From the NCBI RefSeq assembly GCF_024584785.1, contig NZ_CP074112.1, positions 2,294,001 to 2,358,000 of the forward strand: DNA of 64,000 nucleotides, given 5' to 3'. A program made the translations under genes and the position numbers. This document shows positions 36,204 to 45,995 of the stretch, in pieces (positions within the stretch are counted from its first letter, which is position 1; each line of letters opens with the position of its first letter). The notes below the pieces were generated by a model. The model made no database searches. It was not told the origin of the DNA and saw only the letters and a list, made by a program, of their open reading frames with translations. The DNA comes from Idiomarina loihiensis (GTDB taxonomy: Bacteria > Pseudomonadota > Gammaproteobacteria > Enterobacterales > Alteromonadaceae).

Positions 36204-38633
36204 CTACTCACCCTTAAGGTGTTCATCTAACCAACGAGTTTGCTCCCATAGCATGTGTAATACTGACTCGCGAGCTCGGTAACCATGTGATTCATGAGGT
36301 AACATCACCAATCGTGCGGTGCCACCAAGCCCCTTGATGGCTTGATACAGACGCTCCGACTGCATCGGGAAGGTACCTGAGTTGTTGTCGTTGATACCAT
36401 GAATCATTAACAAAGGTTCGTTAATTTTATCGGCATGGAAGAACGGTGACATGCGAATGTATAAGTCAGCATCATCCCACACGGTGCGCTCTTCGCGCTG
36501 AAAGCCAAAGGGTGTCAGGCTACGGTTATAAGCGCCGCTGCGAGCAATACCTGTCTTAAACAGATCACTATGCGCAAGCATGTTAGCAGTCATAAAGGCA
36601 CCGTAAGAGTGGCCACCTAATGCGACTCGCTCTGGGTCAGTCACACCTAGTTTGGCACCAGCATCAATCGCGGCTTTACCGTTCATTACCAACTGCTCAA
36701 TAAAGGTATCATTTGGTTGGGCATCGCCCTCACCCACAATAGGCATAGTCGCAGCATCTAGTACGGCATAACCTTGGGTTGCCAAGTACTGAGGAGACCA
36801 ATAGCTAATGCGAACAAACTCATAAGGTGATCCTGAAATTTGTGCTGCTGCTGCTGAGCTCTTGTATTCACGCGGGTAGGCCCAAACAATGGTTGGTAGC
36901 GGGCCATCACGATCTTTATCGTAGCCAGCCGGTAAATACAATTCAGCCGACATCGGTAAACCATCGTCACGCGTATAGGTAATTTGCTCGCGGGTAATGC
37001 CTAAAGTATGCGGCATCGGATGCGGTGTTTCAGTTAACGCCGTGAGCTTATTATCATCAATATCTCGAATAAAGAAATCGGCAGGATCGTTCACCCCTTC
37101 TCGCTGTGTTAAGAAGGTCATGGCTTCGGCATCGATCAGTTCTCGAGGGGCTTCATAATAAGGCGCCTCACTGCGCCATAAGCGCTCACTGGTTTTATCC
37201 ATCAGATTATAACTGTCTATGAAAGGCCGATCGCCTTCATCCGATGCTCCACTACCACGCAATAATAAATTGCCGTCCTTCAGGTACAGTAGGGTTCGTC
37301 CCTCGTCTGTTTGCACTGTGAACGGAGCGCCTGGATCGTTATAGCGGTCTTCCCATGAACGCTCCCATACCAGCTCGGTGCCGCGCTTACCTGACGCATC
37401 CACTAACCAAAGTTTCTCGTCACGGTCTGCCCACCAGCGCTCCCAAATGAGAAGATGCTCGTTATCTGCAGCAAGCAAGCCACTGAAACGCTTACTCAAA
37501 TCGGCTAATTTTTGCGGCTGGCCCTTAAATGGAGCAGCTAACTGGAACACTTGGTCGCGCACTTCAGTAGCAACTGCCGGGTCACCTTGGTCTGCGGCTT
37601 CAGCCCAAACCAAGGTGGCATCCGCATCATTACGCCAACTAATCGAGCGACGTCCCCGCACTACGGCATCGAACGCAATCGGTAAGTTATCAGCTAACCC
37701 CTGCTCAACCACTTGATAAACTAACTTACCCGTAGGTGACCAGACTTCCGTAGTTTCAGGAAAACGATAATGAGGGACTGCGTAAGAATAAGGACGCTTA
37801 AGCTGGCTTACCAAAAGATAGTCATCACTTGGAGCCACACTCAGGCCATTGTAAACCGCAGGTTCACCGATGACACGCTCTTTACCTTTCACATTAAACA
37901 GCTTGATTTGGCTCGTAAAATAATAGTCAAACAAGTCTTCATCATGTTTGTTTTGCAACAAATCTTGGTAGGTGCGCCCAGGTGCTGTACGGCCTTTGCT
38001 TTCAGTGATCACCGGCCCGGTAGGGACAACTTTTGCAGCAGGTTTGGTTAACCCGTCAACCACCGTATAAGTGTACACACCGGAGCTATCGTGCAACCAC
38101 GCCAAGCGCGCGCCCCAAACCGCATTGAGTGCGGTTTTTGACCAGCGTTTTGCTTTGGCCTTGGCAACATCCACCAACCATAACTCCACGTGCTTTTCTG
38201 TCTGCTGTGCCAAGGCTATGTAGCGGCCATTAGGCGCCCAGCTTACCGCTAACGCCTTCAGATCAGCAGGCAGCCCTTGAATGGATTGATTGTTACCGGT
38301 AGCTACATCAACCAGCTTTAACTCACTGATATATCGCGCTTGGCTGACCGTATAGTTGGCCGGGTTAATACGACGACCAGCCAACTTCAATTGGTCTGCA
38401 GCCATATCATAAATATCAGGTAAGGCAGGATAACCGGTCACCAACAGTAAGGAGCCATCTGGGCTTAAGCTAGCCCCAGGTGATGGCGCTGCATCAACAA
38501 TATCGATGATGTCTTGGGCTGGTTGTTGGTAGTTAATTTTAACCGGATTAGCTGCTGCCATCGGAGCGGAAAGTGCGAGTACGCCTGCGGCTAAAACGCT
38601 TGCACAAGCCGATAAGGGAAAACCTTTGATCAT
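36204..38633 (-). CDS. Exported S9 peptidase, glutamyl endopeptidase (CGEP)-like
   Basis: 809 residues with a signal peptide (SACASVLAAGVLALSAPMAAA), a beta-propeller-like N-terminal half and a C-terminal alpha/beta hydrolase. The nucleophile is in GGHSYGAFMTANMLAH near 680, the Asp in HGINDN and the His in HESHGY. The stretch RSGAYNRSLTPFGFQ and the FPMQSERLYQAIKG segment match the chloroplast glutamyl endopeptidase group rather than dipeptidyl peptidases. It probably cleaves oligopeptides in the periplasm. AAGGT lies 8 nt before the ATG. Confidence 0.88.
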   Translation of the reverse strand: MIKGFPLSACASVLAAGVLALSAPMAAANPVKINYQQPAQDIIDIVDAAPSPGASLSPDGSLLLVTGYPALPDIYDMAADQLKLAGRRINPANYTVSQARYISELKLVDVATGNNQSIQGLPADLKALAVSWAPNGRYIALAQQTEKHVELWLVDVAKAKAKRWSKTALNAVWGARLAWLHDSSGVYTYTVVDGLTKPAAKVVPTGPVITESKGRTAPGRTYQDLLQNKHDEDLFDYYFTSQIKLFNVKGKERVIGEPAVYNGLSVAPSDDYLLVSQLKRPYSYAVPHYRFPETTEVWSPTGKLVYQVVEQGLADNLPIAFDAVVRGRRSISWRNDADATLVWAEAADQGDPAVATEVRDQVFQLAAPFKGQPQKLADLSKRFSGLLAADNEHLLIWERWWADRDEKLWLVDASGKRGTELVWERSWEDRYNDPGAPFTVQTDEGRTLLYLKDGNLLLRGSGASDEGDRPFIDSYNLMDKTSERLWRSEAPYYEAPRELIDAEAMTFLTQREGVNDPADFFIRDIDDNKLTALTETPHPMPHTLGITREQITYTRDDGLPMSAELYLPAGYDKDRDGPLPTIVWAYPREYKSSAAAAQISGSPYEFVRISYWSPQYLATQGYAVLDAATMPIVGEGDAQPNDTFIEQLVMNGKAAIDAGAKLGVTDPERVALGGHSYGAFMTANMLAHSDLFKTGIARSGAYNRSLTPFGFQREERTVWDDADLYIRMSPFFHADKINEPLLMIHGINDNNSGTFPMQSERLYQAIKGLGGTARLVMLPHESHGYRARESVLHMLWEQTRWLDEHLKGE

Positions 38634-38867
38634 AGCCTTTACCTTGTTGATAGTTAGAGTAGATAGCTTCTAAGCTAACACAGCCGCTAAATTTCTCCAG
38701 CCAATCATCCCGTGGCAAGCGATATACATGCCTAAAAAAGAGATGAATGCAGAATCCTTTACGTAAAGCTTGCCAAAATGACTTATTTTGCTACATAAAA
38801 AGAGGAGGTGTTTGGCTATACTGATCTTCTTGTTGTGCTCATTCTTTTGTTACCTATGAGGTCCGCT

Positions 38868-39299
38868 ATGCAGTCCGTCAAATCCGTTGTTAGCCGTCTA
38901 GGCTTAATTATAAGCGCCACGTTATTCATCAGTGCCTGCGCAGAGCCAAGCAGCGCCAACCTGCAGCAAGCATGGCAGCTACAAGGGAGCGCGTTAGAAC
39001 AGCCACCTACCATTGAGTTTAATCAGAAAACAGAAGTGTTTGGATCGACTGGCTGCAATCGTTTCCACGGTACCTATACTGTTGGAAAAAACGGCAGCGA
39101 ACTTAGTTTTAGTCCGATAGCAGTTACCAAAATGATGTGCGCTCCAGATCAAATGGAAGCGGAACAAGCATTCTTGGAGGCTTTAAACCAAGTACAAAGT
39201 TTCAAAATTGAGGCTGATACGCTGCATTTCTTGGGGCGCAATACAACGGCTTCGCCATTGATGAGTTTTACTGTAGTCACAAAAAAGCAGCTCGATTGA
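38868..39299 (+). CDS. META-domain lipoprotein (HslJ-like)
   Basis: 143 residues from the ATG at 38868 with GAGG 6 nt upstream. The lipobox is LFISAC near residue 20. The META domain shows the typical GSTGCNRFHGTYT and later ITKMMCAP-like AVTKMMCAP. HslJ-type proteins are linked to novobiocin and heat response, but most are uncharacterised. Its stop codon lies inside a terminator stem. Confidence 0.87.
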   Translation: MQSVKSVVSRLGLIISATLFISACAEPSSANLQQAWQLQGSALEQPPTIEFNQKTEVFGSTGCNRFHGTYTVGKNGSELSFSPIAVTKMMCAPDQMEAEQAFLEALNQVQSFKIEADTLHFLGRNTTASPLMSFTVVTKKQLD

Positions 39300-39309
39300 G
39301 CTGCTTTTT
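39282..39309. terminator. Terminator overlapping the META gene stop codon
   Basis: Perfect 12-bp stem AAAAAGCAGCTC / GAGCTGCTTTTT with a GATT loop. The TGA of the META gene is within the loop and right arm. It is placed to serve both convergent genes. Confidence 0.85.
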
Positions 39310-39324
39310 CACTTAAATAAGCGC

Positions 39325-39960
39325 TTACTTGTTAACGCTGGTAAAGCGTAAGTAAGGCTTCACTGTTTTAAACCCTTGTGGGAACTTCTTCTCGGCATCT
39401 TCCATCGATACACTGGGTGGAATGATAACATCACCGCCTACTTGCCAATCAGCTGGGCAAGCCACGCCAAATTGATCACCTGTTTGCAAGGCATCAATCA
39501 CACGAAGAATTTCGGTGAAGTTACGGCCAACGCCCATTGGGTAAGTCATGGTTAAGCGAATTTTATGGTTCGGGTCAATGATAAACACTGAACGTACCGC
39601 TGCGGTTTCGCTCTCACCTGGGTGAATCATGTCGTACAACTCAGCGATTTTCTTATCTTTATCTGCAACGATAGGAAATTCCAAGGTGGTATTCTGAGTT
39701 TCGTTAACGTCTTTAATCCAGCCTAAATGCTCTTCTACGGTATCAGTCGATAAACCTAAAGGTTTGACGTTACGCTGAGCAAACTCGCCAGCTAACTGTG
39801 CCGTACGACCCATTTCAGTAGTACAAACTGGAGTGTAATCAGCTGGATGGCTGAAGAAAAACACCCAAGAACCTTGCGACCAATCGTGGAAGTTAATCTT
39901 GCCTTGAGTGGTTTCAATTTCAAAATTTGGGGCGATATCGCCAATACGTAATCCCATCAT
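39325..39960 (-). CDS. Peroxiredoxin, Prx6 (1-Cys) type
   Basis: 211 residues, the usual Prx6 length. The peroxidatic Cys is in HPADYTPVCTTEMGR near residue 47; the C-terminal dimerisation arm includes YLRFTSV. FPIVADKDKKIAELYDMIHPGE is characteristic. A second Cys (GVACPADWQ) exists, but not at the typical 2-Cys position. Reduces H2O2 and organic peroxides in the cytosol. AGGAGAAT precedes the ATG-ATG start. Confidence 0.95.
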   Translation of the reverse strand: MMGLRIGDIAPNFEIETTQGKINFHDWSQGSWVFFFSHPADYTPVCTTEMGRTAQLAGEFAQRNVKPLGLSTDTVEEHLGWIKDVNETQNTTLEFPIVADKDKKIAELYDMIHPGESETAAVRSVFIIDPNHKIRLTMTYPMGVGRNFTEILRVIDALQTGDQFGVACPADWQVGGDVIIPPSVSMEDAEKKFPQGFKTVKPYLRFTSVNK

Positions 39961-40199
39961 ATTCTCCTAGTTTACTTTGCTTGTTTAGGTTGTGGCAGCC
40001 AACTGCTTGAGATGTCGACCAGAATGACAAGCATCTATGCAATCGGCTGTATTTCGTAACTTTCTAAAATATAGTCAATCCATTCGAAAATGGCCAGTTT
40101 TGTAAATCGATTAGTGCCATCTATTTTATCGAATTAGTAAGCTTATGCTTAGACAGCTTTGCGCTAACATATGTTCCATTAACTCAAAGCCTTTGTATT

Positions 40200-40220
40200 A
40201 ACACTGAATGATTCAGCGTT
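40200..40220. promoter_or_regulatory. Operator-like palindrome upstream of the csgG-like operon
   Basis: AACACTGAAT-G-ATTCAGCGTT, 9 of 10 arm positions complementary, 115 bp before the first gene. The cognate regulator is unknown. Confidence 0.4.
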
Positions 40221-40293
40221 AGCATGACCAAATGATGACACTTGTTTACAATTTTGTTGTTTAATCCATGCGTTATTGTTAGCCCGTGTGATA

Positions 40294-40313
40294 TTCTACG
40301 GAGGTTTGTAGAA
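40294..40313 (+). promoter_or_regulatory. Small inverted repeat in the csgG leader
   Basis: TTCTAC-N8-GTAGAA directly upstream of the ribosome site region (start codon at 40335). The loop contains GGAGG. Could fold in the mRNA leader or be an operator. Confidence 0.3.
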
Positions 40314-40334
40314 CAATAATCAACAAGGTCCTCC

Positions 40335-41306
40335 ATGAACAAAGCACATCTTTTAGTACCAGCTATGGCGGCTTTAGCCCTAGCTGGCTGCGCTAGTCAA
40401 GCGCCGCAACCCACACCAACCAAACCGCCAGTCAATCAGCAACAACAGCTGGCGGCACAGGCGCAGCAACAGGCTGAACAGCCCATTGAGTTGGGCCTTA
40501 AGCGGAAGCTGGCTGTAGGTAGATTAACCAATGAAACTAACTACGGACGCAGCCTTCTGCGCGAAGCCAGTAGTGGTCAGCATGACCAAAAAATATCCGA
40601 TATGTTTACTCAGGCCATCGCCAATACCAATCGATTTTTAGTGTTTGAACGCCCCGATCTCAATGCGGTAACAGCAGAACAGCAACTTACTGGGCAAGCC
40701 AATAACTTAGTGGGCGTAGATACCTTAGTTATCGGCTCACTCACCGAATTTGGTCGCTCAACTACCGGTGAACGCGGCTTTTTATCGAGTAGTTCGAAGC
40801 AGGAGGCGACTGCTACCGTAGACTTACGTTTGGTCGACACCAATACGGGCCAAGTGATTGCCTCGGTATCAGGAAGCGGAAACTCAGCCTTAGAGCAATC
40901 TCGCACCATGGGTTTTGGCTCGGTTGCTGGCTACGATGGCAGCTTAAATGACCGAGCTATTGGTGCTGCCGTTAATGCTGCGGTAGAGAAAATGCTGGAA
41001 TTGATTCTAGCCAAACCATGGTCTGCTGATGTATTGGCGAGCGAAGACCAACTGGTGTTTATTAGCGGCGGCGAAAAACAAGGGGTTAAGCCGGGTATGG
41101 TGTTTGATGTGCTAACCAAAGGTAAGGTAGTGCGCTCACCCACTACCGGTGGCAATATCACCTTGCCAGGTAAAAAAGTGGCTGAACTTACCATTCAAAG
41201 TTTGTTTGGCAATACAGATTTAGATCAAGGCGCAGCAGGTACTATTACCTCTGGCAGCATTACGGATCTGGAACTTTCAACCCTCGAAGTAAGAGAGCAA
41301 CAATAA
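40335..41306 (+). CDS. CsgG/HfaB-family lipoprotein
   Basis: 323 residues with a lipobox (ALAGCAS near 18) and a Gln/Ala-rich linker (QQQQLAAQAQQQ). The CsgG domain (about 55-240) shows KLAVGRLTNETNYG, DMFTQAIANTNRFLVFERPDL and TATVDLRLVDTNTGQVIASVSGSG. CsgG forms the outer-membrane pore for curli subunits, but no csgA, B, E or F is here. This homologue heads an operon with DUF4810 and DUF799 lipoproteins, as in the Neisseria GNA1162-1164 cluster. Stop and next start overlap as TAATG. Confidence 0.9.
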   Translation: MNKAHLLVPAMAALALAGCASQAPQPTPTKPPVNQQQQLAAQAQQQAEQPIELGLKRKLAVGRLTNETNYGRSLLREASSGQHDQKISDMFTQAIANTNRFLVFERPDLNAVTAEQQLTGQANNLVGVDTLVIGSLTEFGRSTTGERGFLSSSSKQEATATVDLRLVDTNTGQVIASVSGSGNSALEQSRTMGFGSVAGYDGSLNDRAIGAAVNAAVEKMLELILAKPWSADVLASEDQLVFISGGEKQGVKPGMVFDVLTKGKVVRSPTTGGNITLPGKKVAELTIQSLFGNTDLDQGAAGTITSGSITDLELSTLEVREQQ

Positions 41307-41629
41307 TGAAGAATCTCAGCTTAGCCCTAACCGCAACCCTGTTGGCGTTAACCTTAGCTGTTGGTTGTGCCAAACAACCGACTCGTACCACCACCATTGC
41401 CGATACGGCTCCGCAGGTAAGCTTTAAAGTTGCAGATGCTGCGGGCTTAGAATTGGTTGTTGACGGCGTCAGCTATGGTGACCTTGCCCAATACACCTAT
41501 CCAGAGCGGGCAGTTCAATTGGTGCCTGGGCAGCATTTGATTATTGTGCGCCAAGGGGAGCAAGTGATCTACCAAGAATCACGTTACTTTAGCGAAGCAA
41601 CACAAAGCACCATAACCATCAACGAATAG
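41306..41629 (+). CDS. Small lipoprotein of the csgG-like operon
   Basis: 107 residues with a lipobox (LAVGCAK near 21). The mature part is beta-rich: PQVSFKVADAAGLELVVDG, then VPGQHLIIVRQGEQVIYQE, resembling PEGA-like or small carboxypeptidase-like folds. TAATG coupling with the CsgG gene implies a shared complex. Not recognised as a named family. Confidence 0.75.
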   Translation: MKNLSLALTATLLALTLAVGCAKQPTRTTTIADTAPQVSFKVADAAGLELVVDGVSYGDLAQYTYPERAVQLVPGQHLIIVRQGEQVIYQESRYFSEATQSTITINE

Positions 41630-41651
41630 TACCTAACGAGAACTGGCATCC

Positions 41652-42005
41652 ATGAAATTAAAACTGCTTTGGGTTGTTTTAGGCAGCCTGCTGACATCCG
41701 CCTGTGTCACCAATAATAATCTTTACCAATGGGGCAATTACGAAGAAGCGCTTTTTGTTTATTATCATGAACCTGAAGTTAAAGAAGAGATTCTGATTGA
41801 TTACTTAGAATTTATTGAAACTGCCCAGCAAAAGCCTAAGCCCGTTGCTCCGGGTCTGTTTGCTGAAGCTGGTACCTTTTTACTGGAGCAAGGTAAACGA
41901 GCTGAGGCGATTAAGTTTTATCAACTAGAACATGACACGTGGCCTGAGAGTCAGCTGTTTATGGCCGCCCTGATTCGTAACCTGCAAACTCAACAAGGAC
42001 AATAA
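41652..42005 (+). CDS. DUF4810 lipoprotein
   Basis: 117 residues with a lipobox (LLTSACVT near 18). NLYQWGNYEEALFVYYHEPE is the hallmark of DUF4810, followed by a TPR-like helical segment (LFAEAGTFLLEQGKRAEAIKFYQ). The family is nearly always found next to DUF799 and CsgG-like lipoproteins. Function unknown; an outer-membrane assembly role is inferred from the operon. Confidence 0.9.
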   Translation: MKLKLLWVVLGSLLTSACVTNNNLYQWGNYEEALFVYYHEPEVKEEILIDYLEFIETAQQKPKPVAPGLFAEAGTFLLEQGKRAEAIKFYQLEHDTWPESQLFMAALIRNLQTQQGQ

Positions 42006-42007
42006 TC

Positions 42008-42691
42008 ATGACATTACTCCAACGTGTTAGCATGCTTGTTACTGTTCTTGTGTTGGGGGCTTGTGCGAGTGCTCCAGATACCACGCATCTCGAGCCATTG
42101 CATCAGGCTAAACTGCAATCGATTTTAGTGGTGCCAGTAAATAACAACACCATTGATGTGCAGGCACCAACCTCGGCGTTAGCAACCTTACCCTTTATGC
42201 TCGCCGAGAAAGGCTATTACACTTATCCGGTCAATACCGTAAAAATGTTACTTGAAGCGGAAGGCTATTACGAAGCGGCTGAAGTACATGCTGCGCCAGC
42301 TGATAATCTAGCCGGATTGTTTGGCGCTGATGCGATTTTGTATGTCACCATTCACGAATGGACAGCCCAATACATGGTGCTTGCGACACATACAAAAATC
42401 GACTTTGAGTATCGTTTGGTCAATGCTCAAGGGCAGTTATTATGGCAAGCACGCAAAGAGTTGGTTTATGCACCGCAGCAACAAAATAGCTCCGGTAATC
42501 CCTTGGCGGATTTAGTGGCGATGGCTATCACTGCGGCTATCGAACGAGCTGCTCCTAATTACCTGCCATTAACCCGAACTGCCAACGGCCAAGTCTTTTA
42601 TGGCGTAGAAACGGGATTACCACCTGGGCCTTACCATCCCAAATATGCTGAGTATTACCAAAAATTAGAGCAACCCAAGGCTACTCAGTAA
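42008..42691 (+). CDS. DUF799 (GNA1162-family) lipoprotein
   Basis: 227 residues with a lipobox (LVLGACAS near 19). The core SILVVPVNNNTIDVQAPTS, MLAEKGYYTYPVNTVKMLL and GADAILYVTIHEW match DUF799, whose Neisseria member GNA1162 has a TolB/CsgG-like N-terminal-domain fold. It ends the lipoprotein operon and overlaps the convergent phosphopantetheinyl transferase gene by 11 bp. A conserved C-terminal GPYHPKYAEY segment is present. Confidence 0.9.
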   Translation: MTLLQRVSMLVTVLVLGACASAPDTTHLEPLHQAKLQSILVVPVNNNTIDVQAPTSALATLPFMLAEKGYYTYPVNTVKMLLEAEGYYEAAEVHAAPADNLAGLFGADAILYVTIHEWTAQYMVLATHTKIDFEYRLVNAQGQLLWQARKELVYAPQQQNSSGNPLADLVAMAITAAIERAAPNYLPLTRTANGQVFYGVETGLPPGPYHPKYAEYYQKLEQPKATQ

Positions 42692-43355
42692 GCTGGTTGA
42701 AATCTACCAGTCGCAGTTTTTCAGCGGGTAAGTCAGGATGATAAATAGCCAACTGAAAAACTGCTACCTGGTGCCAAGTAGCAGCTGCTTGATAAACGTC
42801 AAAAGGCTGCTGCAAGGTGCGCATGAGTAACCCTTGCTGATATTTAGTCACGGCTTCAGCTAAGGTCCAACGCCGACTAAATTCAGAGGTACTGACGGTA
42901 GCTGATAACCCGGCCAAAAAGCCATCCGCAAAACGTTTCAATAATAACGGTAGCTGTTTAGGCGCTCGGCTGCGTTCAATATCCACCCCCATGGCATGGC
43001 TAGCACTGACGCCAACCAAGGCCGCACCCTCAGTGTGACTAATGGAGCAGTGCCAACGCTGGCCTTGCACCATGAGTTCCGGCGCGCCATTACTAGCACG
43101 TACAATCACAATATCCTGATTAGACACTTGAGGCTTGAGCTGTGTTACCGCAGCACGAATTAATGCCCGGCCTGCCAGAAATTGCTGCTGACGTTGTGGT
43201 GCGGCGTATTGAGCGGCTTGCTGCAGTTCATGAACAGATAGCCCATGTAGCTGTTGGTCAGCGCACAGCACGGCAGCTAGGTCCGTGCTGTACACTGCTA
43301 ATAGTTGTGGTAGCTGAGGCTTAGCCCTGCTGCATTTGTTGGCGGAGGTAATCAT
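42681..43355 (-). CDS. 4'-phosphopantetheinyl transferase (Sfp/AcpT-like)
   Basis: About 224 residues. Motifs: [10 protein letters not shown] near 60, [16 protein letters not shown] near 105, MGVDIERSR (metal-binding Asp) near 125 and [12 protein letters not shown] near 165, the family's W-x-x-x-EA-x-x-K signature. Transfers phosphopantetheine from CoA to carrier proteins. The start is uncertain: the ATG at 43355 lies inside the 3' end of ybiT and lacks a clear ribosome site, so translational coupling to ybiT is likely. No carrier-protein or synthase gene is nearby. Confidence 0.85.
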   Translation of the reverse strand: MITSANKCSRAKPQLPQLLAVYSTDLAAVLCADQQLHGLSVHELQQAAQYAAPQRQQQFLAGRALIRAAVTQLKPQVSNQDIVIVRASNGAPELMVQGQRWHCSISHTEGAALVGVSASHAMGVDIERSRAPKQLPLLLKRFADGFLAGLSATVSTSEFSRRWTLAEAVTKYQQGLLMRTLQQPFDVYQAAATWHQVAVFQLAIYHPDLPAEKLRLVDFNQLTE

Positions 43356-44916
43356 CGTAAGTACCAGAGAAATCACGCATGCCTTGGTCGGTTAATTCAA
43401 TAATGCGAGATGCTAACGATGACACGAATTCGCGGTCATGGCTAACAAAAATCAACGTACCATCGTAATGTTCTAAGGCCAAGTTTAATGCCTCGATAGA
43501 CTCCATATCTAAGTGGTTGGTAGGTTCATCCATGATCAAAATATTAGGCCGCTGCATCATCAATTTACCGAAGATCATACGCCCCTTTTCACCACCCGAT
43601 AAAATGGTCACCGGCTTTTTAATATCATCCTGAGAGAACAGCATCCGCCCCAACACACTGCGTACAGCTTGCTCATCATGGTGCGGCTGCATCCATTGGC
43701 TCATCCATTCAAACACGGTAACTTTATCTTTAAACCAATCGGCATGGTCTTGGGCATAGTAACCAATATTGACATTTTCAGACCATTTGATGATGCCGCT
43801 ATCGGGCGTATGTTGCCCCACTAAGCACTTCAATAACGTCGTTTTACCGATACCGTTTGCACCCAGAATTGCGACCTTCTCACCCACTTCGATCATGGCG
43901 GTGAGATTTTTAAGCACCTGCAACTCGTCAAAGGACTTACTTAAGCCTTCTATTTCAAGGGCTAATCGGTACAGCTTCTTCTCTTGCTCGAACCTAATAT
44001 ACGGACTGATTCGGCTTGAAGCTTTCACTTCTGCTAACTGAATCTTCTCAATTTGTTTAGCTCGAGAGGTTGCTTGTTTTGCCTTAGAAGCATTTGCTGA
44101 AAAACGACTCACAAACTGTTGTAGTTCTGCGATCTTCTCTTTCTTTTTAGCATTTTCGTTCAGCAGCTGCTCACGCGCTTGGGTGGCCGCAAACATATAC
44201 TGGTCGTAATTACCTGGATACACACGCAATTCGCCGTAATCAATGTCCGCCATATGAGTACAAACACTATTCAAAAAATGACGGTCGTGCGAGATGATGA
44301 TCATGGTAGCTTGGCGGTCATTCAGTACCGTTTCTAGCCAGCGAATGGTGTTAATGTCTAAGTTGTTGGTCGGTTCGTCTAACAACATAATATCAGGGTC
44401 AGAAAACAGCACCTGCGCCAATAACACCCGCAGCTTTAGGCCCGGAGCTATGTCACTCATTAAGCCATAATGCGCTTCAAGTGGTATCCCTACTCCTAGC
44501 AACAACTCACCTGCTCTTGATTCAGCGGTATAGCCATCAAGCTCGGCGAACTCGGTTTCTAAGTCGGCTACCCGCATGCCATCATCTTCGCTCATTTCCG
44601 GTAAGCTATAAATACGGTCGCGTTCAGCCTTGATTTGCCAAAGCTCGGCATGACCCATTATCACCGTATCAATAACCGTGTATTGCTCGTAGGCAAACTG
44701 ATCTTGGCGTAACTTACCTACGCGTAAGTTCGGTTCTATGGACACGTTGCCCGCAGACGGCTCTTGCTCACCACTAAGAATGCGCATAAAGGTAGATTTA
44801 CCGCAGCCGTTAGCGCCAATCAAGCCGTAGCGATTACCTTCACCGAACTTAACAGAAATGTTTTCAAAAAGAGGTTTTGCACCAAATTGCATGGTGATGT
44901 TTGCAGCAGAGATCAC
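43321..44916 (-). CDS. ybiT: ABC-F family ATPase YbiT
   Basis: 531 residues with two ABC domains: [10 protein letters not shown] and [11 protein letters not shown] in the first, [19 protein letters not shown] and [10 protein letters not shown] in the second. The interdomain region has [22 protein letters not shown]. No membrane segments; ABC-F proteins act on the ribosome. The GTG at 44916 aligns exactly with the E. coli YbiT start; a TTG at 44934 is the alternative. The 5' leader contains two inverted repeats. Confidence 0.93.
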   Translation of the reverse strand: MISAANITMQFGAKPLFENISVKFGEGNRYGLIGANGCGKSTFMRILSGEQEPSAGNVSIEPNLRVGKLRQDQFAYEQYTVIDTVIMGHAELWQIKAERDRIYSLPEMSEDDGMRVADLETEFAELDGYTAESRAGELLLGVGIPLEAHYGLMSDIAPGLKLRVLLAQVLFSDPDIMLLDEPTNNLDINTIRWLETVLNDRQATMIIISHDRHFLNSVCTHMADIDYGELRVYPGNYDQYMFAATQAREQLLNENAKKKEKIAELQQFVSRFSANASKAKQATSRAKQIEKIQLAEVKASSRISPYIRFEQEKKLYRLALEIEGLSKSFDELQVLKNLTAMIEVGEKVAILGANGIGKTTLLKCLVGQHTPDSGIIKWSENVNIGYYAQDHADWFKDKVTVFEWMSQWMQPHHDEQAVRSVLGRMLFSQDDIKKPVTILSGGEKGRMIFGKLMMQRPNILIMDEPTNHLDMESIEALNLALEHYDGTLIFVSHDREFVSSLASRIIELTDQGMRDFSGTYDDYLRQQMQQG

Positions 44917-44940
44917 GATAGTACACCCGAACAAAAATTA

Positions 44941-45021
44941 GGCGCGTAATCTACGTGGTTTCGCGCCAAATTACAAAGGAAGTTTCATTAAAACGCGATA
45001 ATCATAGGCCAACATCGCGTT
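44941..45021 (-). promoter_or_regulatory. Structured leader region of ybiT
   Basis: Two inverted repeats lie just upstream of ybiT: GGCGCG-N15-CGCGCC (44941-44967, extendable with AATT flanks) and AACGCGAT-N14-ATCGCGTT (44992-45021). The spacing to the start codon allows mRNA folding. A regulatory role is inferred. Confidence 0.35.
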
Positions 45022-45065
45022 AACCCCATGGAGAATTAACTTAAGGTAAATGAAGTTGGCTTCTA

Positions 45066-45995
45066 TTAACTCGCTAGTAACAACCAGGCTAAAGAACCAG
45101 CGCCAATCAACAACCACAGCAACACGGCTAATAACAGGGCTGCTCCGCCAGCGGCTTTGAGCTTAGCCCAACTCATGCTAGCTCCAATCAAGAACAAACA
45201 AACCACGAGAAGTTGTTTACCGCCATGAAAGAGGAGGTCATAAGCAGGAGTAAATTGCGGCCAAACATAATGCACTAACATGGCCAGCACATAGCCTACA
45301 ATAAACCATAGCAAACTTACCTTAACCCGCCCGGCGTTCGGCTGCATCCGCTGATACCACCATGCTGATAACAGCGCTAGCGGCACAATCCACAGAGCTC
45401 GTGCTAACTTAAGGGTGGTGGCGACCTGCAGAGCCTCATTGCCATAGGCCTGCGCAGCCCCTACTACCGACGAAGTATCATGAATAGCAATGGCAGCCCA
45501 AACGCCAAAGGTATGCTGGTCTAAATTAAGGGCATGGCCGATAAGCGGAAACACCACCAAGGCCACCGCATTCAGCGTAAAAACTGTGGCCATAGCTAAC
45601 GCCAGTTGGTCGGCTTTAGCATGAATGGCAGGCCCAATAGCGGCAATTGCACTACCGCCACAAATAGCTGTACCAGAGCCAATTAAATAACTGGTGGTGG
45701 GGTGAACTCGAAAGGCCCTACCAAGCAACCAAGCTGCGACTAACGTCAATACAATTGAGGCAACAATCAGCCCCAAATAGCTCCCCGTTAAGCTAACGGC
45801 CGCTTGTAACTGCACGCCAAACCCCATAGCGACAATGGCTATCCCGAGTAATTGCTTAACCCAGCTGGTTATTGCTACAGGGCCTGGGTGTAATCCCAGT
45901 GCAGTTGCAACAAACCCCATAACTAGCGCAACGGGTGCACTCATCCATGGGGTTAAACAGCTCAATAACAGTAACCAAAAAATGGCAACTTGCAT
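45066..45995 (-). CDS. YeiH-family membrane transporter (putative sulfur-oxyanion exporter)
   Basis: 309 residues, about 9-10 membrane helices. GTAICGGSAIAAIGPAI near 105 and AIHDTSSVVGAAQAYG near 175 are the UPF0324/YeiH signatures. Family members are annotated as putative sulfate exporters. It is the last gene of the persulfide dioxygenase operon, joined to DUF2798 by a TAATG overlap, so export of sulfite formed by the dioxygenase is a reasonable inference. Confidence 0.9.
   Translation of the reverse strand: MQVAIFWLLLLSCLTPWMSAPVALVMGFVATALGLHPGPVAITSWVKQLLGIAIVAMGFGVQLQAAVSLTGSYLGLIVASIVLTLVAAWLLGRAFRVHPTTSYLIGSGTAICGGSAIAAIGPAIHAKADQLALAMATVFTLNAVALVVFPLIGHALNLDQHTFGVWAAIAIHDTSSVVGAAQAYGNEALQVATTLKLARALWIVPLALLSAWWYQRMQPNAGRVKVSLLWFIVGYVLAMLVHYVWPQFTPAYDLLFHGGKQLLVVCLFLIGASMSWAKLKAAGGAALLLAVLLWLLIGAGSLAWLLLAS

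Larger units (their letters stand above)
39961..40334. other. Intergenic region of divergent peroxiredoxin and csgG operon
   Basis: 374 bp without a gene. It holds a palindrome at 40200-40220 and a leader inverted repeat at 40294-40313 (listed separately). Otherwise AT-rich promoter-like sequence; no RNA gene is recognised. Confidence 0.6.

Noticed and set aside
40335-42691. Curli secretion operon
   Set aside because: Only a CsgG-like lipoprotein is present; csgA, B, D, E and F are absent and DUF4810/DUF799 point to a different system.
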